From the NCBI GenBank assembly GCA_934573935.1, contig CAKTMO010000017.1, positions 1 to 38,195 on the forward strand: 38,195 bases of DNA, written 5' to 3'. The position numbers and the translations under genes were made by a program. Shown here in pieces: positions 29,152 through 37,409 of the stretch; position 1 is the first letter of the stretch, and the number at the start of each line of letters is the position of its first letter. The notes beneath the pieces are model-generated. The model had not been told where the DNA came from, searched no databases, and worked only from the letters and a program-made list of their open reading frames with translations. The DNA is from an uncultured Oscillospiraceae bacterium (GTDB lineage Bacteria > Bacillota > Clostridia > Oscillospirales > Oscillospiraceae).

Positions 29152-29207
29152 AATTCTATTATTGGTAATTTGGCGCAATAGGCCATTTTCGATAGGAGTG
29201 ACCCTGT

Positions 29208-29870
29208 TTGAACTATCTGCAAAATCTCTGGAATGCGCTGGATCTGGGTTCGCTGCGGGATACACTGTTGCGTGTAGCGGCGGTGTTGATCTGCCTGATC
29301 CTGCATGAAACGTGTCACGGCGTCGCCGCCTTTTTCCTGGGCGACCCCACTGCGAAGCGGAATCACCGCCTGTCCCTGAACCCTCTGCGGCATATTGACT
29401 GGATCGGTCTGGCCGCCATGGTGCTGACGGGCGTAGGCTGGGCCAAGCCCGTGCCGGTGGACCCCAGCTATTTCAAGCATCCCAAGCGCGGCATGGCTAT
29501 CACGGCGCTGGCGGGGCCTGCCTCGAACCTGCTGCTGGCCTTGTGGCTGCTGCTGGGAACGCGGCTGATGTATACCCACGCACTGGCGACGGGACAGCTC
29601 AACGAGACGCTGTTCTATTTCATGATGAATACCGCGCTGATGTCCATCGGCCTTGGCCTGTTCAACCTGCTCCCCATTCCGCCGCTGGACGGCTCCAAGG
29701 TGCTGGCGGCGCTGCTGCCGGACAGGCAGTATAACTGGCTGATGCGGTACGAGCGGTTCGGCATGCTGATCATCATGGCGCTGGTGTGTTTCGGCGCGCT
29801 GTCCAATGTGCTGGATAGCGCCATCGGCTGGGTGTTCCAGCTATTCTGCCGCATTGTCGGCTTTTATTGA
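29208..29870 (+). CDS. Site-2 protease family (M50) membrane metalloprotease
   Basis: A 220-residue intramembrane zinc protease of the short M50 type. The zinc motif HExxH is HETCH (His33, Glu34, His37) in the first membrane segment, and the third ligand is in NLLPIPPLDGSKVL near residue 160 (NxxPxxxLDG). The substrate is unknown; this subgroup usually sits before scpA in Firmicutes, and no anti-sigma factor is near. The start is a TTG at 29208 with AGGAG about 9 nt upstream; there is no suitable ATG before HExxH. First gene of the long cluster, with a promoter and phased repeats in front; scpA follows after 11 nt. Confidence 0.92.
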   Translation: MNYLQNLWNALDLGSLRDTLLRVAAVLICLILHETCHGVAAFFLGDPTAKRNHRLSLNPLRHIDWIGLAAMVLTGVGWAKPVPVDPSYFKHPKRGMAITALAGPASNLLLALWLLLGTRLMYTHALATGQLNETLFYFMMNTALMSIGLGLFNLLPIPPLDGSKVLAALLPDRQYNWLMRYERFGMLIIMALVCFGALSNVLDSAIGWVFQLFCRIVGFY

Positions 29871-29881
29871 GGTAATCACTG

Positions 29882-30676
29882 TTGGATAATCCGATTTTTA
29901 AGCTTGAAAAAGTGGTGCAGGCCAAGGGCAGCGAACCGATGGAGGACTTCGAAGGCCCGCTGGATCTGATCCTGTATCTGCTGAGCAAGAATAAAATTGA
30001 AATACAGGACATCCCGATTGCACTGATCCTGGACCAGTATCTGGCGTATCTGGAGCAGCGCAAACAGATGGATCTTGAGGTGGCCAGCGAGTTTGTGGCC
30101 ATGGCCGCCCATTTGATGTACATCAAGACCCGCATGCTGCTGAATCTGGAGGACGAGGAAGCCCAGAGCGAGATGGACGCCCTGATCAAATCTCTGGAAG
30201 AGCGGCAGCGGGGCGATATCTACGCCCGCGTGAAGGCGCTTACCCTTCGCCTGGCCCCTATGGGGGAGTTTGGCCGCGATATCCTGACCCGCCCGCCGGA
30301 GACGATGGAGCGGGGCAAGATCTTTGAGTACGACCAGCAGCCCGGCGATCTGATCATCGCTATGCAGGAGCTGTCGGATCGGCGGGGGCAGCTGGACGCC
30401 CAGCCGGATCTGAAGCCCTTTGACGAGATCGTGCGGCGGGAGCCCTATTCTGTGGAGACGAAGGCGCGTGAGATCTTCCGCCGCCTGAAGACCGGCGGCA
30501 TCACCCGCTTTTTGCTGCTGTTCCGCGGCAGCCGCAGCCGCAGCGAGATCGTGGCGACCTTCATGGCGGTGCTGGAGCTGTGCCGCAGCCGCATCATCCG
30601 TCTGGCTGCCGGCGTCAACGACTGCACGGTGGAGTGTGACGGCGAAATGCCCGATGATTGGCAGGGCGAGGTTTGA
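29882..30676 (+). CDS. scpA: Segregation and condensation protein A (kleisin)
   Basis: Kleisin subunit of the SMC-ScpAB condensin, which bridges SMC heads during chromosome organisation. The 264-residue protein has the ScpA signature DFEGPLDLILYLLSKNKIEIQDIPI near 22-46, YLEQRKQMDLEVASEFVAMAAHLMYIKTRMLL, and a C-terminal winged-helix region (EIVATFMAVLELCRSRII). Length is normal. The start is a TTG at 29882 with GAGGT 7 nt upstream; no ATG lies nearby in frame. scpB follows after 12 nt. Confidence 0.95.
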   Translation: MDNPIFKLEKVVQAKGSEPMEDFEGPLDLILYLLSKNKIEIQDIPIALILDQYLAYLEQRKQMDLEVASEFVAMAAHLMYIKTRMLLNLEDEEAQSEMDALIKSLEERQRGDIYARVKALTLRLAPMGEFGRDILTRPPETMERGKIFEYDQQPGDLIIAMQELSDRRGQLDAQPDLKPFDEIVRREPYSVETKAREIFRRLKTGGITRFLLLFRGSRSRSEIVATFMAVLELCRSRIIRLAAGVNDCTVECDGEMPDDWQGEV

Positions 30677-30688
30677 GGGAGGTAAGAT

Positions 30689-31285
30689 ATGGATACGCTT
30701 GAGATGAAGGAAGTGGAAGCGGCCATCGAGGGCATCTTGTTTGCCTCCGGCGAGCCGGTGACAGTGGATCGTATCTGCATGGCCATGGAAATGGATCGCC
30801 CCACGGCGGAGCTGGTGCTGCAGAAGCTGGCGGACTATTACGCCTACGAACGGCGGGGTATGCGGCTTTTGAAGATGGAGGACAGCTATCAGCTGTGCTC
30901 CGCGCCGGAATACGGCGATATCATCCGCCGCGCGTTTGAAGTGCGCAAGCCCACCAAGCTGAGCCAGCCGGCGCTGGAGGTATTGACCATCATCGCCTAC
31001 TATCAGCCTACCACCCGGGCTTATGTGGATCAGATCCGCGGTGTAGACAGTGCCTATACGGTGGGCCTGCTGCTGGATCGGCATCTGATCGAGGAATGCG
31101 GGCGCCTTCAGGTGCCTGGACGGCCCCGTTTGTACCGCACCACGCAGGCATTTTTGCGGGCGTTCCACCTGCAATCGCTGGACGACCTGCCGGAGATGCC
31201 GGGCATGGAGGGCGACGGTCAGCTGCGGCTGGACGAGCGGGGCAACCTGCTGGAGCTGCCGGAGGAATTTGCGGAAGAGAACTGA
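30689..31285 (+). CDS. scpB: Segregation and condensation protein B
   Basis: Partner of ScpA in the SMC complex; two winged-helix domains dimerise and clamp ScpA. The 198-residue protein shows VEAAIEGILFASGEPVTVDRI, RGMRLLKMEDSYQLCSAPEY and ALEVLTIIAYYQPTTRAYVDQIRGVDS, all ScpB hallmarks, then GRLQVPGRPRLYRTTQAFLRAFHL. GGGAGG precedes the ATG. It lies between scpA and the DUF2953 gene in one transcript. Confidence 0.95.
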   Translation: MDTLEMKEVEAAIEGILFASGEPVTVDRICMAMEMDRPTAELVLQKLADYYAYERRGMRLLKMEDSYQLCSAPEYGDIIRRAFEVRKPTKLSQPALEVLTIIAYYQPTTRAYVDQIRGVDSAYTVGLLLDRHLIEECGRLQVPGRPRLYRTTQAFLRAFHLQSLDDLPEMPGMEGDGQLRLDERGNLLELPEEFAEEN

Positions 31286-31310
31286 CCCATCGTGAAAGGA
31301 GGCGTTTGCC

Positions 31311-32009
31311 TTGGTTGGATGGATCATACTGGGCGTGATCGTGGTATTGGTGATCGTGCTGCTGTGCCTGCGGGTCGGTGTGACGATCCGCTTTGGCGAC
31401 GAGCTGCGTGTTACTGCCCGCATCGGCCCGAAGTCCATACAGATCATTCCGCCGCCGGAAAAGAAACAGAAAGAGAAGCAGACAGCAAAACCCTCCGCTG
31501 CAAAGGCGGCAAAGCCAAAGGACAAGAAAAAGCTGGATCTGCATTTGACCTTTGACGATGTCCGCGGCGCTTTGAACGCCGTGTGGCGCGCCATACAGGG
31601 GGCGCTGCGGCGCGCCGGAAAGCGGATCCGCATCGACCCGATGGAGCTGAGCTTTGTGTTTGGCGATGAGAACCCTGTCAACACCGCCCAGTGGTACGGC
31701 TGGGCCAATACCGCCGTATGGACGGTGATACCGCGTTTGGAGGAATGGGTGTGTATGCCGGATCCTCATGTGCATATGGAGATGGACTTTGACGCCATGG
31801 AGACAAAGGTCTCCGGCACAGTTGGTATGAGCTACCGCGTGGCTGATCTGCTGGCCATTGGCTTTGCCGCGGCGGGACCGCTGCTGCGGTTTGGCATCCC
31901 CTTCCTGAAGCGGCAGCGGGCCATCCGAAAGGCGGCGGCCAAACAAGCCGCGCAGGAGGCTGCCGAGGCAAAGAAGCACACGGTGGACACGCCTGAAAAA
32001 GCGGCATGA
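31311..32009 (+). CDS. DUF2953 domain membrane-anchored protein
   Basis: A 232-residue protein with an N-terminal membrane segment (WIILGVIVVLVIVLLCL, about 4-20), a Lys/Ala/Pro-rich linker (about 50-78) and a DUF2953 domain (KRIRIDPMELSFVFGDENPVNTAQWYGWANTAVW, about 100-175). DUF2953 genes (YtfI in Bacillus) typically stand next to gerW (ytfJ), as here, and are linked to sporulation by context; the molecular role is unknown. The start is a TTG at 31311 with AAAGGAGG upstream. The tail is Ala/Lys-rich and low-complexity. Confidence 0.87.
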   Translation: MVGWIILGVIVVLVIVLLCLRVGVTIRFGDELRVTARIGPKSIQIIPPPEKKQKEKQTAKPSAAKAAKPKDKKKLDLHLTFDDVRGALNAVWRAIQGALRRAGKRIRIDPMELSFVFGDENPVNTAQWYGWANTAVWTVIPRLEEWVCMPDPHVHMEMDFDAMETKVSGTVGMSYRVADLLAIGFAAAGPLLRFGIPFLKRQRAIRKAAAKQAAQEAAEAKKHTVDTPEKAA

Positions 32010-32055
32010 GAACAAGAGAAAACAACAATTGCGATATGAAGAAAGGAATACGACC

Positions 32056-32454
32056 ATGGAAATGAACGAAAAGAAGAACTCTATTTCTGCTGTGATGGAG
32101 AGCTCTATGGCAAAGATCCGCGAGATGGTGGATTCCAACACTATCGTGGGCGAGCCCATTACCACGCCGGATGGCGTGACCCTGATCCCTGTGTCCCGCC
32201 TGAGCTTCGGCTTTGGCTGCGGCGGCGGAGACTACGGCAAGCAGGCCAATCAGATGGGCGCCGGCGCCGGTGCGGGCGTCCGCGTGGAGCCGATGGCGTT
32301 TCTGGTCATCAAAGACGGTGTGACCCGCATGCTGCCGGTAGCCGCGCCTGCCGTTACCACCATGGATCGCGCCATCGAGCTGGTGCCGCAGGTGCTGGAT
32401 CGGGTGGAGAGCTTCATCGACCGCAAGAAAGCGGAGAAAGAATTCTCGGAATAA
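32056..32454 (+). CDS. gerW: GerW family sporulation protein (YtfJ-like)
   Basis: A 132-residue protein of the GerW/YtfJ family, a spore protein needed for germination with the GerA receptor in Bacillus. Recognised by SMAKIREMVDSNTIVGEPITTPDGVTLIPVSRLSFGFGCGGGDYG and the Gly/Ala-rich GAGAGAGVRVEPMAFLVI. The ATG at 32056 has AAAGGA upstream; the earlier in-frame ATG at 32029 overlaps the end of DUF2953 region less sensibly. A second sporulation marker in the window beside spoIIR. Confidence 0.92.
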   Translation: MEMNEKKNSISAVMESSMAKIREMVDSNTIVGEPITTPDGVTLIPVSRLSFGFGCGGGDYGKQANQMGAGAGAGVRVEPMAFLVIKDGVTRMLPVAAPAVTTMDRAIELVPQVLDRVESFIDRKKAEKEFSE

Positions 32455-32512
32455 ACATTTGGAAAGCTAAGGACAAGCCGCGTCCGCATAGACTGGTTTC
32501 CGAGGTGATACG

Positions 32513-33316
32513 ATGGGGAAACAACTATGCGGGGCGCTGCTGGCCCTGATGCTTCTGCTGCCGCTGCTGCCCTGCAGGGCGGAAGCGGTTCAGGTCTCTG
32601 CCACCGCGGCGATCCTGATGGACGCCGACAGCGGCGAGATTCTCTATGAAAAAGATGGGGCACGCCGGATGCGCATTGCCAGCACCACCAAGATCCTGAC
32701 GGCATTGGTGGTACTGGACCACGCACAGCTGACAGACACCATCACTGTGACCACGGACCACATGGTGGAGGGTTCCTCCATGTATCTGAAGCCGGGGGAG
32801 ACAGTGACGGTAGAGGAATTGCTGTACGGATTGCTGCTGTGCAGCGGCAATGACGCGGCGTTGGCACTGGCGGACTGCTGCGGCGGTCTGGAGACCTTTG
32901 TGCAGGCCATGAACGACAAGGCAGCGGCTCTTGGGATGAAGGACAGTTCCTTTGCCAACCCCAACGGGCTGGACGATGAGCAGCATTATTCCACAGCCCG
33001 CGATATGGCGGTGCTGGCGGCCTATGCCGTCCGGAATCCCACCTTTCGCCGTATTTGCGCCACCCGCACCGTCAAGATCGGCGAGCGGACGATGCGCAAT
33101 CATAACAAGCTGCTGGCCCAGGTGGAGGGCTGCTTTGGTATGAAAACCGGCTATACGAAGGCGGCGGGACGCACGCTGGTATCCTGCGCGGAGCGGGATG
33201 GCCGCTGCCTGGTGGCGGTGACGCTGTGCGACGGCAACGATTGGGCGGATCACAAGGCGCTGTATGAGCAGGGCTTTTCCACCCTGAAAAACAAAGACAC
33301 GGAGGATGCATCATGA
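32513..33316 (+). CDS. D-alanyl-D-alanine carboxypeptidase (DacF/PBP5-like, S11)
   Basis: Trims the terminal D-Ala of peptidoglycan side chains outside the membrane. The 267-residue protein has a signal peptide (1-25, ending CRAEA), and the three penicillin-binding motifs: Ser57-Thr-Thr-Lys60 (SxxK), Ser111-Gly-Asn113 (SxN), and KTG near 210. The C-terminal beta domain of full PBP5 (to about 380 residues) is absent, so there is no membrane-anchoring amphipathic helix. Similar short forms are common in Clostridia. GAGGTGAT precedes the ATG. Stop overlaps the rluB start (ATGA). In Bacillus the sporulation member is dacF; dacB is an alternative name. Confidence 0.92.
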   Translation: MGKQLCGALLALMLLLPLLPCRAEAVQVSATAAILMDADSGEILYEKDGARRMRIASTTKILTALVVLDHAQLTDTITVTTDHMVEGSSMYLKPGETVTVEELLYGLLLCSGNDAALALADCCGGLETFVQAMNDKAAALGMKDSSFANPNGLDDEQHYSTARDMAVLAAYAVRNPTFRRICATRTVKIGERTMRNHNKLLAQVEGCFGMKTGYTKAAGRTLVSCAERDGRCLVAVTLCDGNDWADHKALYEQGFSTLKNKDTEDAS

Positions 33317-34032
33317 CGGAACGGCTGCAAAAACTGATCGCCCGATCCGGTCTGTGCTCCCGCCGCGCGGCGGAATCGCTGCTGTCGGAGGGACGCGTAA
33401 CGGTCAACGGCGCGGCAGTCAAGCTTGGCGACAAGGCCGATCCGGAATGCGATGTGGTCGCCGTAGATGGCAAGGAAATAAACTTTACAGAAAAGAAGGT
33501 TTACCTGATGCTGAACAAGCCCCGTGGCTATGTGACCACGCTCAGCGACGAATGGGGAAGGGCCACCGCCGCTGAGTTGGTGTCCGGCTGCGGCGTGCGG
33601 GTGTTTCCGGTGGGACGGTTGGATAAGGACAGCGAGGGACTGCTGCTGTTTACCAACGACGGCGCACTGATGCAGACCATGACCCACCCCAGCCATCAGG
33701 TGGATAAGGTCTACGAGGTGACCGTCGCAGGCGATCCGGCAGGCGCGGCAGAGCGGTTGGCGGCGGTAACGGCGCTGGAGGATGGCACGCCCGTTGTTCC
33801 AGCGCAGGTAGCGGAAATGTGGCAGCGCGGCGGACAGGCTATGCTGCAGGTGACCATTCATCAGGGAAAGAATCGTCAGATCCGCCGCATGTGCGCCCAG
33901 ATCGGTCTGCAGGTCATACGGCTGCGCCGTATATCCGAGGATGCGCTGCGTCTGGGCGATCTGGAAAGCGGTACGTGGCGCTATTTAACGGACGCGGAGA
34001 TCTCCGCGCTAAAAGGAAGCGAGAGAATATGA
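33313..34032 (+). CDS. rluB: Ribosomal large subunit pseudouridine synthase B family
   Basis: A 239-residue RsuA/RluB/RluE-type pseudouridine synthase. The N-terminal S4 RNA-binding domain (ERLQKLIARSGLCSRRAAESLLSEGRVTVNG, 3-33) is followed by the catalytic domain with GRLDKDSEGLLLFTNDG; Asp104 is the catalytic aspartate. KNRQIRRMC near the end is family-typical. RluB (23S U2605) is likely by synteny with scpAB-dacF; RsuA cannot be excluded. Overlaps both neighbours by ATGA. Confidence 0.92.
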   Translation: MTERLQKLIARSGLCSRRAAESLLSEGRVTVNGAAVKLGDKADPECDVVAVDGKEINFTEKKVYLMLNKPRGYVTTLSDEWGRATAAELVSGCGVRVFPVGRLDKDSEGLLLFTNDGALMQTMTHPSHQVDKVYEVTVAGDPAGAAERLAAVTALEDGTPVVPAQVAEMWQRGGQAMLQVTIHQGKNRQIRRMCAQIGLQVIRLRRISEDALRLGDLESGTWRYLTDAEISALKGSERI

Positions 34033-34895
34033 AACAGAGCGTATTACATACAATACGCGCCAATATGGACGGCTTTTCCAAGGGACAGAAGCGGATTGCC
34101 GACTATATTCTGAACAACTATGACAAAGCGGCCTTTATGACGGCTGCCAAATTGGGACAGACGGCACAGGTCAGTGAATCCACGGTGGTGCGCTTTGCCG
34201 CCGAGCTGGGCTACGCCGGATATCCCGCCATGCAGAAGGCATTGCAGGAGATCATCCGCGGGCGGCTGACATCGGTGCAGCGGATCCAGGCTTCTCAGGA
34301 TCAAATGACCGGAGACGACATTCTGGCCACGGTGATGCAGCGTGATATGGACAGCATCCATACCGCCATCGAGCAGATCGACCGCGGCGAGTTTCAGCGG
34401 GTGGTGGAGCTGCTGCTGCACGCGCAGCACATCTATATTCTGGGGGTGCGCTCCAGCTCGTATCTGGCAGGCTATCTGAATTTTTATTTTCACTTGCTGT
34501 TCAAAAACGTGATCTATGTACAGAACACGGCAGCGGGTGAGATTTATGAGCAGATGATCCATATCGGCCCGGGGGATGTGATGGTGGGCATCAGCTTTCC
34601 CCGTTACTCCAATATGGGCATCCACGCCATCCAGCTGGCCCACGATCGGGGGGCGGATGTGGTGGCGATCACCGACAGTCAAATGTCGCCGCTGTATCCG
34701 CTGGCCTCGGCGGCGCTGCTGGTGCGGTGTGAGGCGCTGTCCTATGTGGACTCCCTGGCCGCGCCGCTGAGCCTGATCAACGCCCTTGTACTGGCAGTGG
34801 GCCAGCGGAAGCGGGACGAGGTGAGCCGCGTGTTTGCGGATATGGAGCAGGTGTGGTCGAAATACAGTATTTTTGGAAAAGCGGAAGATGAATAA
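34029..34895 (+). CDS. MurR/RpiR family transcriptional regulator
   Basis: A 288-residue regulator. The N-terminal HTH_6 domain (FSKGQKRIADYILNNYDKAAFMTAAKLGQTAQVSESTVVRFAAELGYAGYPAMQK, about 11-65) is joined to a C-terminal SIS sugar-phosphate-binding domain (HIYILGVRSSSYLAGYLNFYF, VMVGISFPRYSNMGIHAIQLAHDRGADVVAITDS, about 135-230). Members usually sense phosphosugars such as MurNAc-6-P or glucosamine-6-P. No sugar catabolic gene is near, so its targets are elsewhere or it is only a passenger of this cluster. The ATG at 34029 overlaps the rluB stop (ATGA). Confidence 0.92.
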   Translation: MKQSVLHTIRANMDGFSKGQKRIADYILNNYDKAAFMTAAKLGQTAQVSESTVVRFAAELGYAGYPAMQKALQEIIRGRLTSVQRIQASQDQMTGDDILATVMQRDMDSIHTAIEQIDRGEFQRVVELLLHAQHIYILGVRSSSYLAGYLNFYFHLLFKNVIYVQNTAAGEIYEQMIHIGPGDVMVGISFPRYSNMGIHAIQLAHDRGADVVAITDSQMSPLYPLASAALLVRCEALSYVDSLAAPLSLINALVLAVGQRKRDEVSRVFADMEQVWSKYSIFGKAEDE

Positions 34896-36120
34896 AGTCG
34901 TAGTGATCGGCGGCGGCGCCGCCGGTTTGATGGCTGCCATTGCCGCCGCACAGCACGGCGCGAAAGTCAGTCTGATAGAGCCCAACGAGCGGTTGGGGAA
35001 AAAAGTCAATATTACCGGCAAAGGCCGCTGCAATGTGACCAATGACACGGATCTGGAGGGATTGATGGCCCATATTCCCCGTAATAACCGCTTTCTCTAC
35101 AGCGCGTTGTCCCATTTTACCAGCCGTGACACCATTGCCTTTTTTGAAGCATGCGGCGTACCGCTGAAGGTAGAGCGCGGTGATCGGGTATTTCCCGTGT
35201 CCGACAGCGCCTTTGATATCACGGACGCCTTAAAGCGCCAGGTAAAAGCGCTGGGGATCCAGTGGATCCACGACCGTGCCACGGAAGTGGAAACGACAGA
35301 GGGCCGCGTGGCGGCGGTAAAAGGAGAGAAGGGCCGTTATCCGGCGGATGCGGCGATCCTTGCCACCGGCGGCGTCTCCTATCCAGGTACCGGCTCTACC
35401 GGCGACGGCTATGCCATTGCCGCCGCGCTGGGCCACACCATCGTGGAGCCCAGGGGCTCCCTGGTGCCGCTGGTCAGCGATGACGAATGCTGCCGCCATA
35501 TGCAGGGCCTGAGTCTGAAAAACGTGGAGCTGACTGCCTATAATGAAAAGAACAAAGCGGTATTTCGTGAGTTTGGCGAGATGCTGTTTACCCATTTCGG
35601 GGTATCCGGCCCGCTGGTGCTGTCGGCCAGCGCCCATCTGCGGGATTGGGAAAAGGGACACTATCATCTGAGCATCGACCTGAAACCGGCATTGGATGAG
35701 GCGAAGTTAGAGGCCCGCATCCTGCGGGATATCAGTGAAAATCCCAATCGGGACGTGGAAAAGCTGCTGTGCGGTCTGGTACCTCACAGCATGGCGCCGG
35801 TGCTGACCCACCGCCTGGGCTTTTCACCTACGCTGAAAGCCCATTCTCTGACCAGAGAGCAGCGGCGGGCGCTGATCGGAGCGCTGAAGCATTTTACACT
35901 CAATATCACAGGCGTACGTCCGGTGGCGGAAGCCATCGTTACCGCAGGCGGCGTGAAGGTGGGCGAGGTAACGCCCAACACGATGGCGTCCAAATTGGTG
36001 CCTGGCCTGTATTTTGCCGGAGAGGTACTGGATGTGGACGCCTATACCGGCGGATTCAATTTACAGATCGCGTGGGCGACCGGTCATTTGGCCGGTGTGT
36101 CCGCTGCGGAGCGGGAGTGA
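34888..36120 (+). CDS. HI0933/BaiN-like FAD-dependent oxidoreductase
   Basis: A 410-residue flavoprotein. The FAD dinucleotide-binding motif GGGAAGLMAAIAAAQHG is at residues 8-24, followed by EPNERLGKKVNITGKGRCNVTN, a typical HI0933 block, FFEACGVPLKVERGDRVFPVSDSAFDI, ILATGGVSYPGTGSTGDGYAIA, and the C-terminal GLYFAGEVLDVDAYTGGFNLQIAWATGHLAG. Members are often named BaiN/RdsA after a bile-acid dehydroxylation candidate, but most have no proven reaction, so the substrate is left open. The start overlaps the regulator gene by 8 nt. cmk follows after 6 nt. Confidence 0.92.
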   Translation: MNKVVVIGGGAAGLMAAIAAAQHGAKVSLIEPNERLGKKVNITGKGRCNVTNDTDLEGLMAHIPRNNRFLYSALSHFTSRDTIAFFEACGVPLKVERGDRVFPVSDSAFDITDALKRQVKALGIQWIHDRATEVETTEGRVAAVKGEKGRYPADAAILATGGVSYPGTGSTGDGYAIAAALGHTIVEPRGSLVPLVSDDECCRHMQGLSLKNVELTAYNEKNKAVFREFGEMLFTHFGVSGPLVLSASAHLRDWEKGHYHLSIDLKPALDEAKLEARILRDISENPNRDVEKLLCGLVPHSMAPVLTHRLGFSPTLKAHSLTREQRRALIGALKHFTLNITGVRPVAEAIVTAGGVKVGEVTPNTMASKLVPGLYFAGEVLDVDAYTGGFNLQIAWATGHLAGVSAAERE

Positions 36121-36126
36121 GCAAAA

Positions 36127-36819
36127 ATGGGAGATGTATCGAACCGAATTTATTCCGTCGCGGTGGACGGCCCCAGCGGTGCGGGAAAAAGTACGCTGGC
36201 AAAAGCGGTGGCGGCGGAGCTGCATATTTTGTATGTGGATACCGGCGCGATCTACCGCACCATCGGCTGCTATGCCCGTCAACAGGGTGTGGACGCCCAC
36301 GACACACAGGCGGTCATCGGCCTGCTGCCCCAGGTGAAGATCGAGATGCGCTATGACGAGCAGGGGCTGCAGCACATGCTGCTGCACGGCGTGGATGTAA
36401 CGCAGGAGATCCGCCTGCCGGAGATGTCGCTGTATGCCTCGGCGGTGTCCGCCATTCCGGAGGTGAGGGCGTTTTTGCTGGAGATGCAGCGGGATTTTGC
36501 GCGCAGAAGCAGCGTCATCATGGATGGCCGCGATATCGGTACGGTCGTACTGCCGGATGCGGATGTGAAGATCTTTCTGCAGGCGGATGTAGAGATCCGC
36601 GCACAGCGGCGGGAGAAAGAACTGCGGGAGCGGGGAACGCCCCGACCCTTTGATCAGGTACTGGCAGAGATGAGGGAACGCGACTATAACGACACTCACC
36701 GTGCCACCGCGCCCCTGCGTCCGGCGCAGGACGCCGTTGTGGTGGATACCAGCCATCTGGATTTCCAGCAGAGCAGGGACGCGCTACTTACGATCATACG
36801 GGAGAAGGTGGGTCTATGA
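36127..36819 (+). CDS. cmk: Cytidylate kinase
   Basis: Phosphorylates CMP and dCMP to the diphosphates. The 230-residue protein has the P-loop GPSGAGKST (15-23), YVDTGAIYRTIG, then RDFARRSSVIMDGRDIGTVVLPDADVKIFL and RDYNDTHRATAPLRPA, all expected. The mid part (about 60-90) is the usual CMP-binding insert. It overlaps plsC by ATGA; the cmk-plsC-ispH order is common in Clostridia. Confidence 0.96.
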   Translation: MGDVSNRIYSVAVDGPSGAGKSTLAKAVAAELHILYVDTGAIYRTIGCYARQQGVDAHDTQAVIGLLPQVKIEMRYDEQGLQHMLLHGVDVTQEIRLPEMSLYASAVSAIPEVRAFLLEMQRDFARRSSVIMDGRDIGTVVLPDADVKIFLQADVEIRAQRREKELRERGTPRPFDQVLAEMRERDYNDTHRATAPLRPAQDAVVVDTSHLDFQQSRDALLTIIREKVGL

Positions 36820-37409
36820 AGAATAAATTCTACACCGCCATGTGGAAGCTGCTGCGGCCGCTGGTGCTGCTGCTGCATCCGCTGGATATTCAGGGCAAGG
36901 AGAACCTGCCAGACGAGCCGGTGCTGATCTGCGCCAATCACTCCAGCTGGTGGGATCCTGTGCTGCTGGTCTGTGCGCTGGCCTGCGATTTTCCCCTGCG
37001 GATCATGGCCAAAGAGCAGCTGTTCAAAATACCGATCATCGGCGGCTTTATCCGCCGCATGGGCGCATTTCCCGTGGATCGCGGCAACAGTGATATCGGC
37101 GCGATCAAAAATTCCATCAAGAGCCTGCGGGAAGGCTTCAGCCTGTTGATCTTTCCGGAAGGCACCCGCGTGAAGAAGGGCCAGAAGGTGCGCCCCAAGG
37201 GCGGCGTCACGATGATCGCGATCCGAGCCGGCGCAAACCTGCTGCCGGTGTTTATCGGCACCACGAAGCGGCTGTTTCACAAGATCCCTCTGATCATCGG
37301 CAAGCCCTACGCCCCTGTGTATACCGAACGGAAGGGCACGGCGGAGGAGTATCAGCAGAACGCGGATGAGATCATGCGCCAGGTCTACGAACTGGGTGGC
37401 GTGCAATGA
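36816..37409 (+). CDS. plsC: 1-acyl-sn-glycerol-3-phosphate acyltransferase
   Basis: Makes phosphatidic acid by acylating lysophosphatidic acid at the membrane. The 197-residue protein has the acyltransferase motif NHSSWWD (NHxxxxD, 41-47, with His42/Asp47 catalytic), GAFPVDRG, and FPEGTR (113-118, substrate phosphate binding). A hydrophobic N-terminal stretch probably associates with the membrane. Stop and start overlap ispH by ATGA. Other LPLAT-family roles are possible. Confidence 0.93.
   Translation: MKNKFYTAMWKLLRPLVLLLHPLDIQGKENLPDEPVLICANHSSWWDPVLLVCALACDFPLRIMAKEQLFKIPIIGGFIRRMGAFPVDRGNSDIGAIKNSIKSLREGFSLLIFPEGTRVKKGQKVRPKGGVTMIAIRAGANLLPVFIGTTKRLFHKIPLIIGKPYAPVYTERKGTAEEYQQNADEIMRQVYELGGVQ

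Noticed and set aside
29876..31708. 610-codon minus-strand frame opposite scpA, scpB and DUF2953
   Set aside because: It spans three well-identified genes on the other strand; a GC-driven shadow.
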